Shown here in pieces: positions 34,518 to 43,013 of a stretch of DNA of 64,000 nucleotides. Position 1 is the first letter of the stretch. Each line of letters opens with the position of its first letter. This DNA comes from Gammaproteobacteria bacterium (GTDB taxonomy: Bacteria; Pseudomonadota; Gammaproteobacteria; Thiohalomonadales; Thiohalomonadaceae): positions 1 through 64,000 of the forward strand of contig JAPHTQ010000011.1 of the NCBI GenBank assembly GCA_026196275.1. The letters are read 5' to 3'. The notes under the pieces were generated by a model that was not told the origin of the DNA, ran no database searches, and worked only from the letters and a program-made list of their open reading frames with translations. The translations under genes were made by a program, and so were the position numbers.

Positions 34518-35075
34518 ATGAGTTATCACCGTCATCTCAGGATCGCCCTGCTCTCCGATACCCACGGGGTGCTCGACGGGCGTGTGGCGGCGGTGATCGA
34601 GGGCAGTGACTGGATCGTCCACGCCGGCGATATCGGCAATGCCGAGGTGCTGCATCAGCTGGCCCGACTGGGCGACAAGCTGGTGGCGGTACGCGGTAAC
34701 AACGACACCCCTTCGCACTGGCCACAACAGGACCACGCTATTCTCACTGCCCTGCCCCATGAGCGCAGTATCGCACTGCCGGGCGGTGAACTGTTGGTGT
34801 TGCATGGGCACCGAATCAACCCCGCAGCACAGCGCCACAGTCGGCTGCGTGAACGCTACCCGGCTGCACGCGCAGTGGTCTACGGTCACAGCCACCGGCT
34901 GGTGGAGGATATCGAGCAGGGGCCGTGGGTCCTCAACCCCGGTGCGGCGGGACGGGCCCGTACCCATGGCGGTCCCTCCTGTCTTATCCTGCAGGTCAAG
35001 GCCGGACAGTGGCATGTGGAGCACCACCGTTTTGTTCCGAAATCTGTAACTACGCGTTCCACCCGAAAAAGGTGA
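34518..35075 (+). CDS. YfcE-like metallophosphoesterase
   Basis: A 185-residue phosphodiesterase of the calcineurin fold. Metal motifs in order: LLSDTHG (about 14), VHAGDIGN (about 36), VRGNNDTP (about 60), LHGHRINP (about 96) and VYGHSHRLV (about 120). Similar to YfcE/MJ0936, which hydrolyse phosphodiesters in vitro with unknown physiological substrate. It follows msrA by 19 bases, so it is probably in the same operon. Confidence 0.87.
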   Translation: MSYHRHLRIALLSDTHGVLDGRVAAVIEGSDWIVHAGDIGNAEVLHQLARLGDKLVAVRGNNDTPSHWPQQDHAILTALPHERSIALPGGELLVLHGHRINPAAQRHSRLRERYPAARAVVYGHSHRLVEDIEQGPWVLNPGAAGRARTHGGPSCLILQVKAGQWHVEHHRFVPKSVTTRSTRKR

Positions 35076-35115
35076 TCTCACCGCAGAGAAATCTTTGCGT
35101 CTTGGCACCTCCGCG
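35075..35115. repeat. Dispersed CTCACCGCAGAG-type fragment
   Basis: CTCACCGCAGAGAAATCTTTGCG is another member of the family seen at 15018, 32220, 39797 and 40831. It lies between the phosphoesterase and the next small gene. Confidence 0.55.
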
Positions 35116-35216
35116 GTTAGCTTCCAGGGAAAACTCATCTGGAACAGACCATGCGGCTTCGGTACATTGGCAACAGTGGCGGATTTTTCTCTGCTAACGG
35201 ATCAAAGGAGAGAGTG

Positions 35217-35426
35217 ATGAAAAATGGCGGCCTGGTAACACTGCTGGCAATTATGACCAGCACTCCGCTCTATGCCCACAGCGGCCACGGCAGGGCGGGC
35301 GGTGACTTTTCCCTGCTGCACTATCTGAGTGAGGTGGAACATGTTGCGGGCGTGGTGCTGTTGCTGGCCGTGATCGCCGGTGGTGCGCGATTGCTGTGGC
35401 AACGCCACCAGCGCGGACGGCGCTGA
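35217..35426 (+). CDS. Small exported/membrane protein, 69 aa
   Basis: A 69-residue protein with a probable signal peptide (ending near YAH, residue 19), a short linker (SGHGRAGGDFSLLHYLSE) and one C-terminal transmembrane helix (about 42-58) followed by a basic tail. No family was recognised. AAAGGAGAGAG before ATG 35217 supports the start. It lies seven bases upstream of the FAD-oxidoreductase, so it is co-transcribed. Confidence 0.62.
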   Translation: MKNGGLVTLLAIMTSTPLYAHSGHGRAGGDFSLLHYLSEVEHVAGVVLLLAVIAGGARLLWQRHQRGRR

Positions 35427-35433
35427 AACGGCC

Positions 35434-36510
35434 ATGGCGCATCCCGATATCGATACCCTGATCATCGGTCAGGGGCTGGCCGGCAGTCTGCTCGCCTGGG
35501 AGCTGGCCCACCGCAACGAGCGTATCCTGGTGATCGACGAGGAGCATGCCGGTGCCGCCTCCACCGCGGCGGCGGGGCTGATCAACCCGGTCACCGGACA
35601 GCGCCTGGTCAAGGACGCCGGCGTCGACGACTATCTGCCGCTGGCGCATCAACGCTATCGCGCGCTGGAGAAGCTCCTCGGGCGCAGGCTGCTGGTGGAG
35701 AAGCCGATGTGGCGTCTGCTGCGTAATGAGAAGGAGCGGCAGGTGTGGCAGACGCGCAGTGAGGATGCCGGCTATCGCGACTACCTGGGCGAGTGGCTGG
35801 AGAGTGAGCAGTTGCAACCGCCCTTTGTGGCCCCGCTGGGTGGCTTTGTGCAGCACCGGACCGCTTATCTCAATATCAACGCCCTGCTTGAGGGGGTGCG
35901 CGATTATCTGGTGGAGACGGGACGTTACCGGCCGCAACGGTTTGATTACGACGCGCTGGTCCTCGAGGATGAGCAGGTACGTTTCGACGGCATCCGCTGC
36001 GGCCGGGTGATCTTCTGCGAGGGTTACCGGGCGATCCATAATCCCTGGTTCAACTGGTTGCCGTTCACCCCGGCCAAGGGGGAGATCCTCTCGCTGCGGT
36101 TCGAGCAGAAACTGCCGGATGTGATGATCAACGCCGAGCGCTGGCTGATCCCCCGCGGCAACGGGGAGTACCGCCTGGGCGCCACCTACGAGCATCAACA
36201 GCTGGAGGAGGGGGTTACTGCCGCCGCACGGCAGACCCTGCTCGATGCGTTGCCCCGGATCCTCGTCGAACCGCATCCTTACCGGGTGACCGGTCAGCAG
36301 GCCGGGGTGCGCCCGGCCACCACCGACCGCCAGCCGTTTATCGGTATGCACCCGCGCTGGCCGCAGCTGGGGATCTTCAATGGCTTCGGCTCCAAGGGCT
36401 CAATGCTCATCCCCTGGCATGCGACCGCCTTTGCCGACGCCCTGCACTGCGACTGCCCGTTGCCGATCGGGTGCGATATTCGCCGTCACCTGCAGTTGTA
36501 TCGGGGGTGA
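35434..36510 (+). CDS. FAD-dependent amine oxidase-like oxidoreductase
   Basis: A 358-residue DAO-family flavoprotein. The N-terminal dinucleotide motif LIIGQGLAGSLLAWEL (about 8-23) and the FAD-ribityl motif AASTAAAGLINPVTGQ are clear. The C-terminal flavin-binding signature includes GFGSKGSMLIPW. Related enzymes oxidise secondary amines or amino acids such as glycine or D-amino acids; the substrate cannot be read. ATG 35434 begins the nucleotide-binding fold. Confidence 0.87.
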   Translation: MAHPDIDTLIIGQGLAGSLLAWELAHRNERILVIDEEHAGAASTAAAGLINPVTGQRLVKDAGVDDYLPLAHQRYRALEKLLGRRLLVEKPMWRLLRNEKERQVWQTRSEDAGYRDYLGEWLESEQLQPPFVAPLGGFVQHRTAYLNINALLEGVRDYLVETGRYRPQRFDYDALVLEDEQVRFDGIRCGRVIFCEGYRAIHNPWFNWLPFTPAKGEILSLRFEQKLPDVMINAERWLIPRGNGEYRLGATYEHQQLEEGVTAAARQTLLDALPRILVEPHPYRVTGQQAGVRPATTDRQPFIGMHPRWPQLGIFNGFGSKGSMLIPWHATAFADALHCDCPLPIGCDIRRHLQLYRG

Positions 36511-36836
36511 GTGCCGCGCGCGGTTTTGTCGCCCGACTCCCGGACATGCTATACTGGGCGGCTGTTTTGCACTGATTGCCAAGGGTTCTGCATGTCTTTT
36601 GATCCGCAACGGGCGCTCACGCCGCCATAGCCCGCTTTTCGGGCAGCCTTTCCCTCCCCGGGGAGGACGATCCCCCCGTTTTACACTTTAAAGATTTGTT
36701 GGTTTTGTTCGTTGTTCGCCTGCGTGCGGACGCTCCCTGTTTGTTTGACTGCGACGGGTGAATTCCGGAGCGCGGGCGCTGCTGTGTCATCCCGCCACTA
36801 ATCCGGAAGTGTCGCCTGATGGATGGTTCTGGATAG
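36511..36836 (+). promoter_or_regulatory. Leader region of the SulP operon
   Basis: No gene was supported in these 326 bases. A promoter candidate (TTGTCG 36526-36531, 18-bp spacer, TATACT 36550-36555) would give a transcript with a leader of about 275 nt before the SulP start. The leader holds GCCCGC-TTTT-GCGGGC-like and CTCCCCGGGGAG palindromic segments and a possible 12-codon ORF (36592-36630). It may contain an attenuator or an RNA regulator, but no known riboswitch pattern was recognised. Confidence 0.45.
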
Positions 36837-38327
36837 ATGGTTTCTTCGATAAAAAATAGCTGGCTTGGCAATATTCGCGGCGATCTGCTCGCCGGTATGG
36901 TAGTGGCGCTGGCGTTGATCCCCGAGGCGATCGCCTTCTCTATCATCGCCGGCGTTGATCCCAAGGTGGGGCTCTACGCCTCCTTCTCCATGGCGGTGAT
37001 CATCGCCTTTACCGGCGGTCGGCCGGGGATGATCTCTGCGGCCACCGGGGCGATGGCGCTGCTGATGGTCACCCTGGTCAAGGAGCATGGCCTGGAGTAT
37101 CTGCTGGTGGCCACCCTGCTGACCGGCGTGCTGCAGATCCTCGCCGGCTACCTCAGGCTCGGCTCGCTGATGCGCTTCGTCTCCACCTCGGTGGTGACCG
37201 GCTTCGTCAACGCGCTGGCGATCCTTATCTTCATGGCGCAGCTGCCGGAGCTGAGCCCGACCACCGATGGGGTTACCTGGCACGTCTATGTGCTGACCGC
37301 GGCGGGGCTCGGCATCATCTACCTGCTGCCCTATCTCACCAAGGCGATCCCCTCGCCATTGGTGACCATCGTGGTGTTGACCGCCGTGGTGATGGTGCTG
37401 GGGATCGATGTGCGCACCGTGGGCGATATGGGTGTACTGCCCGATACCCTGCCGGTCTTCCTCTGGCCCGATGTGCCGCTCAATCTCGAGACACTGATGA
37501 TCATCTTCCCCTACTCACTGTCACTGGCGGTGGTGGGCCTGCTCGAGTCGCTGATGACCGCCACCATCGTCGATGATCTGACCGACAGCAACAGCGACAA
37601 GAACCGCGAGTGCAAGGGCCAGGGGATCGCCAACATCGGCACCGGGCTGCTCGGCGGCATGGCCGGTTGCGCGATGATCGGACAGTCGGTGATCAACATC
37701 AAATCGGGCGGCCGTAGCCGTCTCTCCACGCTCAGCGCTGGTATCTTCCTGCTGATGATGGTGGTGTTCCTGGGCGAGTGGGTGGCGCAGATCCCGATGG
37801 CCGCGCTGGTGGCGGTGATGATCATGGTCTCCATCGGTACCTTCAGCTGGGAGTCTCTGGTGGACCTGAAAAAACACCCACTGAGTACCAATATCGTTAT
37901 GGTGAGCACCGTAGTGGTGGTGGTGGCGACCCACAATCTGGCCTACGGTGTCTTCGTCGGCGTGCTGCTGGCGGCGATGTTCTTCGCCAACAAGGTGGCG
38001 CAGTTCAAGTATGTCCGCTCCAGCCTGAGCGAGGATGGCGACACCCGCACCTATACGGTCGTGGGGCAGGTCTTCTTTGCCTCGGCGGACAAGTTCGTCG
38101 AGTTCTTTGACTTCAAGGAGGCGGTCGGCAAGGTGGTGATCGATCTCTGCCAGGCCCACTTCTGGGATATCACCGCCGTGGCGGCGCTGGACAAGGCGGT
38201 ACTCAAGTTCCGCCGCGAGGGGACCGAGGTGGAGCTCATCGGTCTTAATGAGGCCAGTGCTACCATCGTCGACAAGTTTGCTGTTCATGACAAGCCGGAT
38301 GCGGTAGAAAAGCTGATGGGTCACTGA
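36837..38327 (+). CDS. SulP family anion transporter
   Basis: A 496-residue SulP/SLC26 transporter. The transmembrane domain (about 10-375) includes the N-terminal family motif [20 protein letters not shown] and [23 protein letters not shown], followed by a C-terminal STAS domain (about 400-496). Members carry sulfate, bicarbonate or carboxylates with Na+ or H+. The gene is followed after 14 bases by a universal stress protein. A paralogue of a different branch is at 41233. Confidence 0.92.
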   Translation: MVSSIKNSWLGNIRGDLLAGMVVALALIPEAIAFSIIAGVDPKVGLYASFSMAVIIAFTGGRPGMISAATGAMALLMVTLVKEHGLEYLLVATLLTGVLQILAGYLRLGSLMRFVSTSVVTGFVNALAILIFMAQLPELSPTTDGVTWHVYVLTAAGLGIIYLLPYLTKAIPSPLVTIVVLTAVVMVLGIDVRTVGDMGVLPDTLPVFLWPDVPLNLETLMIIFPYSLSLAVVGLLESLMTATIVDDLTDSNSDKNRECKGQGIANIGTGLLGGMAGCAMIGQSVINIKSGGRSRLSTLSAGIFLLMMVVFLGEWVAQIPMAALVAVMIMVSIGTFSWESLVDLKKHPLSTNIVMVSTVVVVVATHNLAYGVFVGVLLAAMFFANKVAQFKYVRSSLSEDGDTRTYTVVGQVFFASADKFVEFFDFKEAVGKVVIDLCQAHFWDITAVAALDKAVLKFRREGTEVELIGLNEASATIVDKFAVHDKPDAVEKLMGH

Positions 38328-38341
38328 GAAGGAGAAAAACA

Positions 38342-39184
38342 ATGAGCAAGGTTATCGCCTGTATCGACGGCACTGAAGTCTCTACCGCTGTTTGCGATTA
38401 TGCCGCATGGGCAAGCCTGCGCCTGGAGGCACCGCTGGAGTTTCTGCATGTGCTGGAGAAGGAGGAGTATCCCGAGCAGAGCAATCTCAGCGGCAATATC
38501 GGCCTCGGCAGCCGCGAGGCGCTGCTGGATGAGCTGGCCGAGCTGGACGAGAAACGGGGCAAGCTGGCACTTGAGCAGGGCAAGCTTATGCTGGAGGCGG
38601 CCGAGCAGCGCGCCATCGGTGACGGCGTCGGCAACCCCACCAGCCGCCAGCGCCACGGTAATCTGGTGGAGACCCTGACCGAGATGGAGGAGGATATCCG
38701 CCTGCTGGTGCTGGGCAAGCATGACGATCACCTCAAAGCCCATGTGGGCAGCCGACTGGAGAATGTGGTGCGCACCATGCATCGGCCGATCCTTATCACC
38801 ACTGCCGAGTTCAACATACCGCAGCGGGTGATGATCGGTTTTGACGGCAGCGAGACCACCCGCAAAGGCGTGGAGATGATCGCCGGGAGCCCGCTGTTCC
38901 GCGGCCTGCCAGTCCATGTGGTGATGGTCGCCGACAACAACGAGGCCAATCGTGCACAGCTGGAGTGGGCCCGCACCACCCTTAGCAGCGCGGGATTCGA
39001 TACATCGTGCTCAATCCTGCATGGCGATGTGGAGCGGGTTCTGTGTGACTACCGCGCCACCCACGAGATCGACATGCTGGTGATGGGCGCCTACGGCCAT
39101 TCGGTGATCCGCCGCTTTCTGGTCGGCAGCACCACCACCAATGTGGTCCGCAACGCCATGGTACCGGTGCTGTTGCTGCGCTAA
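38342..39184 (+). CDS. Tandem-domain universal stress protein
   Basis: A 280-residue protein with two UspA-like domains (about 1-150 and 155-280). The second has the ATP-binding pattern GAYGHSVIRRFLVGSTTTNVV (Gly-x2-Gly-x9-Gly-Ser). The first is degenerate in the loop but keeps the fold. It is the downstream gene of the SulP transporter (14-base spacing, GGAG before ATG), an arrangement seen in many bacteria and suggesting regulation of the transporter or a shared stress response. Confidence 0.9.
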   Translation: MSKVIACIDGTEVSTAVCDYAAWASLRLEAPLEFLHVLEKEEYPEQSNLSGNIGLGSREALLDELAELDEKRGKLALEQGKLMLEAAEQRAIGDGVGNPTSRQRHGNLVETLTEMEEDIRLLVLGKHDDHLKAHVGSRLENVVRTMHRPILITTAEFNIPQRVMIGFDGSETTRKGVEMIAGSPLFRGLPVHVVMVADNNEANRAQLEWARTTLSSAGFDTSCSILHGDVERVLCDYRATHEIDMLVMGAYGHSVIRRFLVGSTTTNVVRNAMVPVLLLR

Positions 39185-39188
39185 TCCA

Positions 39189-39794
39189 ATGTTGCACAGA
39201 GGCAGCAGCGATCCCACCGAAGTGAGCCCCAACTCCCTGGTGCAGCAGGCCCACACCGCACTGGCGGCGATCCTCCGCGAGGGCGATGCCGTCATCGATG
39301 CCACGGTGGGCAATGGTCATGACACGCTGTTTCTCGCTCAGCAGGTGGGCGAGTCGGGAACCGTCTACGGCTTCGACATCCAGCAACAGGCGCTGGATAT
39401 CGCCTATGCACGACTGCAGGAGGCAGGACTGGAGCGACGCACCTCGCTCTACCATGCCGGCCATGAGGCGATGGCGGTCGTGTTGCCCCAGTCGCTGGCG
39501 GGGCGGTTGAAGGCTGTGGTGTTCAACCTCGGCTATCTGCCAGGCGGCGACAAGGTGCGCACCACAACCATCCACACTACTTTGGCGGCACTGGAGCAGG
39601 CGCGTGAACTGCTTGCCCCCGGCGGGGGGATCTCGGTGCTGGCCTATACCGGTCACCCGGGCGGCCGCGAGGAGGCCGAAGCGGTCAAGGCCTGGGCCCA
39701 CACGCTGGCGCCGGACTACTACAAGGTGCAGATCACCATCCCCCCAAGCCAAAGCGGCACCGCCCCCGAGTGGCTGTGGATTGTCAGGGTGTAA
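39189..39794 (+). CDS. SAM-dependent methyltransferase, YtqB/MnmM-like
   Basis: A 201-residue class I methyltransferase. The SAM-binding motif DATVGNGHDTLFLAQ (about 35) and acidic GFDIQQQAL are followed by NLGYLPGGDK (about 115), which is characteristic of the YtqB family. YtqB/MnmM methylates 5-aminomethyl-2-thiouridine 34 of some tRNAs. It begins five bases after the USP gene. Confidence 0.82.
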   Translation: MLHRGSSDPTEVSPNSLVQQAHTALAAILREGDAVIDATVGNGHDTLFLAQQVGESGTVYGFDIQQQALDIAYARLQEAGLERRTSLYHAGHEAMAVVLPQSLAGRLKAVVFNLGYLPGGDKVRTTTIHTTLAALEQARELLAPGGGISVLAYTGHPGGREEAEAVKAWAHTLAPDYYKVQITIPPSQSGTAPEWLWIVRV

Positions 39795-39796
39795 CA

Positions 39797-39823
39797 TCTC
39801 ACCGCAAAGCTTTGCGGTGAGGC
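39797..39823. repeat. Perfect 24-bp palindrome
   Basis: CTCACCGCAAAG followed directly by CTTTGCGGTGAG reads the same on both strands. It lies between the methyltransferase and the EamA transporter. It shares its arms with the CTCACCGCA-type repeats. No T-tract is present, so a terminator role is doubtful. Confidence 0.75.
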
Positions 39824-39848
39824 ATAAATCCATTTCAATGGCGGTACT

Positions 39849-40745
39849 ATGCGCTATTCCCAGAACGTGGTTCAGGGTGCCCTGTTCATCCTGCTCTCCG
39901 AGTTGATGTTCGCCTCCATGGGCGCGGCGGTGAAGGCTGCGGCGGGCCTGGGGCTACCCAACGAGATGCTGGTGTTCATGCGCAATCTGCTGGGGCTGTT
40001 CCTCATCACTCCGCTGCTGCTGCGCTACGGTGCCGGTGAGTTGCGCACACCGGTCTACCACCTGCATCTAATGCGAGCGGTGCTGGGGCTGTCGGCGATG
40101 TACTGTTTTTTCTACGTGCTGGGAAAGCTGGCGCTGGCCGACGGCCTGTTGCTGAAGATGACCTCACCCATCTTCATGCCGCTGATCGCCCTGTTGTGGC
40201 TGCGCGAGTCGGTCGGAAGGCTGGCGATCCTCGCTATTCCTGTCGGTTTTATCGGTGTCGGGCTGGTGCTCAAGCCTGGTGGCGATCTCAGTTGGGTGGC
40301 GCTGCTCGGCGTCCTCGGGGGCGCGCTGGCTGCGGTGGCTAAGGTGACGGTGCGCCGGCTCGGGCGCAGCGAATCGACCACCCGCATCGTCTTCTACTTT
40401 GCTCTCAATGCCACGGTGATCTCCGCAATGCCGCTGCTGTGGGGTTGGCAGAGCCCCACCCCGGAGCAGTGGGCGCTGCTGGTGCTGGTGGGGGTGATGG
40501 GCACCGCCGGACAGCTGCTGCTGACCCGTGGCTACGCGGTGGCCGCAGCGGCGCAGGTGAGTCCCTTCACCTACTTCTCGGTGGTCTTTGGAGCCGTATG
40601 GGGCTACCTCTTCTGGGGCGAGACCCTGGACTGGCTGTTCGTCGCCGGCGCCCTGCTGATCGCCGTCGCCGGGATGATGGCGGTGCGAGGTGGAGCGCGC
40701 AAACCACTTCCGCCGATCAGCCAGAGTGATGCCGAGGCGACATGA
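39849..40745 (+). CDS. EamA/DMT family transporter
   Basis: A 298-residue drug/metabolite transporter with ten hydrophobic helices arranged as two EamA repeats (about 8-140 and 152-285). Relatives export or import amino acids, purines or other metabolites. Motifs such as FMPLIALLWLRESVG at the repeat join are typical. The substrate is unknown. The start ATG 39849 follows a palindromic repeat. Confidence 0.87.
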   Translation: MRYSQNVVQGALFILLSELMFASMGAAVKAAAGLGLPNEMLVFMRNLLGLFLITPLLLRYGAGELRTPVYHLHLMRAVLGLSAMYCFFYVLGKLALADGLLLKMTSPIFMPLIALLWLRESVGRLAILAIPVGFIGVGLVLKPGGDLSWVALLGVLGGALAAVAKVTVRRLGRSESTTRIVFYFALNATVISAMPLLWGWQSPTPEQWALLVLVGVMGTAGQLLLTRGYAVAAAAQVSPFTYFSVVFGAVWGYLFWGETLDWLFVAGALLIAVAGMMAVRGGARKPLPPISQSDAEAT

Positions 40746-40758
40746 GTAAGTGGTATTT

Positions 40759-40829
40759 GCCACAGAGGACACAGAGGCCACTGAGGGGTGTCAGCTTTAA
40801 TTATCGGTGTGCTCTGTGCTCTCTGTGGC
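40759..40829. repeat. 18-bp imperfect inverted repeat
   Basis: Arms 40759-40776 and 40812-40829 match in 16 of 18 positions around a 35-nt loop. The arm sequence (CACAGAGGACACAGAG) is a common type of dispersed proteobacterial repeat. Confidence 0.7.
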
Positions 40830-40830
40830 G

Positions 40831-40870
40831 TAACTGCTCTCCCCTTAAATCCTCACCGCAGAGGCGCAAA
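40831..40870 (-). repeat. Dispersed repeat, copy in the 40.8-kb gap
   Basis: Reverse-complement copy of 32220-32251 (30 of 32 bases match), extended by GAGGCGCAAAGG on its other side. Confidence 0.78.
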
Positions 40871-41084
40871 GGGTTCAATAATAAGCGTGTAGGCCAGGTT
40901 GCCGCCACAGCAACGCCCGGAAGATCGATGGCACGCCGATGACAAAACAATACCCATACCCGTAACATCCCTCTGGCTACCTGGCATCTCTCCAAACCGT
41001 GATATCGCCACGTAGCTTCGCAATGTGGCCTACAATTTGGCGTCCACACAGATGCGGCCCCCCTTGACCGGATATCCCTCTGCG

Positions 41085-41143
41085 TCTTTGCGCCTGGACA
41101 ATATGCTCCCTGCATTGTCTACCACCGCCATCCATGGCGGCGT
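41085..41143 (+). repeat. Dispersed 59-bp repeat, copy 2
   Basis: About 52 of 59 bases match 241-299, including ATTGTCTACCACCGCC and CCATGGCGGCGT. Confidence 0.75.
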
Positions 41144-41232
41144 CTGCGGTGAGTGATTTTGCTGTTGTGTTGTAGGGTGAGTTGTATGTTAATGATATGA
41201 TAATGAAATTCTCATGACTATGAGGGGCATCG

Positions 41233-42909
41233 ATGATCGCTTTGGTGGAGGCCTATCGCGCGGGTCTGTTTGCGCGCAACCAGTGGCTGTCGAATATCGT
41301 GGCCGGGGTTATCGTCGGGGTGGTGGCGTTGCCGCTGGGGATGGCCTTTGCCATCGCCTCGGGCGCCAAGCCGGAGCAGGGGCTCTATACCGCCATTGTC
41401 GCCGGGCTGCTGGTCTCTATCTTCGGCGGTAGCCGACTGCAGATCGCCGGCCCCACCGGGGCGTTCATCGTGATCCTCGCCGGGATCACCGCTGAGTACG
41501 GCATCGAGGGGTTGCAGCTGGCGACACTGATGGCCGGCATCATGTTGCTGGGGATGGGACTGCTGCGCATGGGCGGGGTGATCAAGTTTATCCCGGCGCC
41601 GGTGATCGTCGGCTTCACCGCCGGCATCGGCGTGATTATCTGGGTCGGCCAGTGGCAGCATTTCTTCGGCCTTGCGGCCCCTCAAGGACAGCATTTTCAC
41701 GAGAAGTTCTGGCAGCTGCTGCTCTCGTTGCCGGAGTTGCACCCGGCCACTACGCTGCTGGCGTTGCTGAGCCTGTCGCTGGTGATCTACAGCAACCGTA
41801 TTCCCGGGTTGAACAAGATGCCCGGCCCGCTGGTGGCGATGGTGGTGGTCAGCGCGGTACAGGCGCTGTTTCAGTTTGAGGGGGTGGTGACCATCGGTAG
41901 CGCCTTCGGCGGCATCCCGCAGCAGCTGCCGGAGATTGGCCTGCCCGCGGTGAGCACCGAGCGGGTGATCGAGCTCATCGGCCCCGCCTTCACCATCGCC
42001 ATGCTCGGCGCCATCGAGTCGCTGCTCTCGGCGGTGGTGGCCGACGGCATGGCCGGCACTCGCCACAACTCCAATCAGGAGTTGATCGGCCAGGGGATCG
42101 CCAATATGGCCACGCCGCTGTTCGGCGGTTTCGCCGCCACCGGCGCCATCGCCCGCACCGCCACCAATATCCGCAACGGCGGCACCAGCCCGCTGGCGGG
42201 CATGGTCCATGCCCTGACGCTGGTAGTGATTATCCTCTTCCTCGCTCCGCTGGCCGCCTCCATTCCGCTGGCGGCGCTGGCGGCGATCCTCTTTGTCGTC
42301 GCCTGGAACATGAGCGAGGTGAAGCACTTCGTCTACATGGTGCGCCGTGCGCCGCGGGCCGATGTGGCGATCCTGCTCATCACCTTCCTGCTGACGGTGT
42401 TCGCCGACCTGGTGATCGCGGTGAACATCGGCGTGATCCTGGCGATGCTGCAGTTCATGCGCCGCATGGCCTCCTCGGTCGAGGTGCTGCAGGTGGGCGG
42501 CAAGGAGCTGGGCGCGGATGGAGCGCTTACCGAGGGTGAGCTGCCCGAGGGTGTGCTGGTCTATGCCATCGAGGGGCCCTTCTTCTTCGGCGCGGTAGAG
42601 ACCTTCGAGCGGGCGCTGGTGCATACCCATACCGAGCCGAAGGTGCTGGTGCTCTATCTGAAACGGGTGCCGTTCATGGATATCACCGGCCTGCAGACGC
42701 TGGAGGAGGTGATCGGGGATCTGGAGCGGCGCGGGGTGAAAGTGATGCTCTGTGACGCCTCCCACAAGGTGAAGCGCAAGCTGCAGAAGGCAGGGATCCT
42801 CGAACTGATCGGCGAGGAGAACTACCTGCAGAGCTGTGACGAGACCCTCGTCCGCTGTGAGGCGTGGCTCGCGGAAAGCGAGGCACGGCCCGCGGGCACA
42901 GGCGAATAA
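41233..42909 (+). CDS. SulP family anion transporter, second copy
   Basis: A 558-residue SulP/SLC26 transporter from a different branch than the one at 36837. The membrane domain (about 15-400) carries VALPLGMAFAIASGAKPEQG and GQGIANMATPLFGGFAATGAIAR-type SulP motifs (about 280). The C-terminal STAS domain (about 435-545) has VPFMDITGLQTLEEV. It is transcribed alone from a promoter in the preceding repeat-rich gap. Substrate may be sulfate or bicarbonate. Confidence 0.92.
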   Translation: MIALVEAYRAGLFARNQWLSNIVAGVIVGVVALPLGMAFAIASGAKPEQGLYTAIVAGLLVSIFGGSRLQIAGPTGAFIVILAGITAEYGIEGLQLATLMAGIMLLGMGLLRMGGVIKFIPAPVIVGFTAGIGVIIWVGQWQHFFGLAAPQGQHFHEKFWQLLLSLPELHPATTLLALLSLSLVIYSNRIPGLNKMPGPLVAMVVVSAVQALFQFEGVVTIGSAFGGIPQQLPEIGLPAVSTERVIELIGPAFTIAMLGAIESLLSAVVADGMAGTRHNSNQELIGQGIANMATPLFGGFAATGAIARTATNIRNGGTSPLAGMVHALTLVVIILFLAPLAASIPLAALAAILFVVAWNMSEVKHFVYMVRRAPRADVAILLITFLLTVFADLVIAVNIGVILAMLQFMRRMASSVEVLQVGGKELGADGALTEGELPEGVLVYAIEGPFFFGAVETFERALVHTHTEPKVLVLYLKRVPFMDITGLQTLEEVIGDLERRGVKVMLCDASHKVKRKLQKAGILELIGEENYLQSCDETLVRCEAWLAESEARPAGTGE

Positions 42910-43013
42910 CATAAAAGCGCCACCATTCCTGGCCTGCCCCGGAATCCATCCTTGCGCACCACCGGTGTATCCTCATACGTGGATACAGGAGCAAGTCCGG
43001 TATGACTATGGAG

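Larger units (their letters stand above)
40746..41232. other. Repeat-rich intergenic region
   Basis: No gene was found in 487 bases. In order it holds an 18-bp imperfect inverted repeat (GCCACAGAG...CTCTGTGGC, 40759-40776 and 40812-40829), a copy of the CTCACCGCAGAGG repeat (40831-40870), and the second copy of the 59-bp repeat (41085-41143). The AT-rich stretch 41170-41215 probably contains the SulP promoter, though no clean -35/-10 pair was settled. Confidence 0.6.

Noticed and set aside
36592-36630. 12-codon leader peptide ahead of SulP
   Set aside because: It has no ribosome-binding site and could be chance, so it is mentioned only as part of the leader.
41218-42912. 564-codon open frame antisense to the second SulP transporter
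   Set aside because: Gln/His/Asp-rich composition without a fold; the sense frame is a clear SulP protein.
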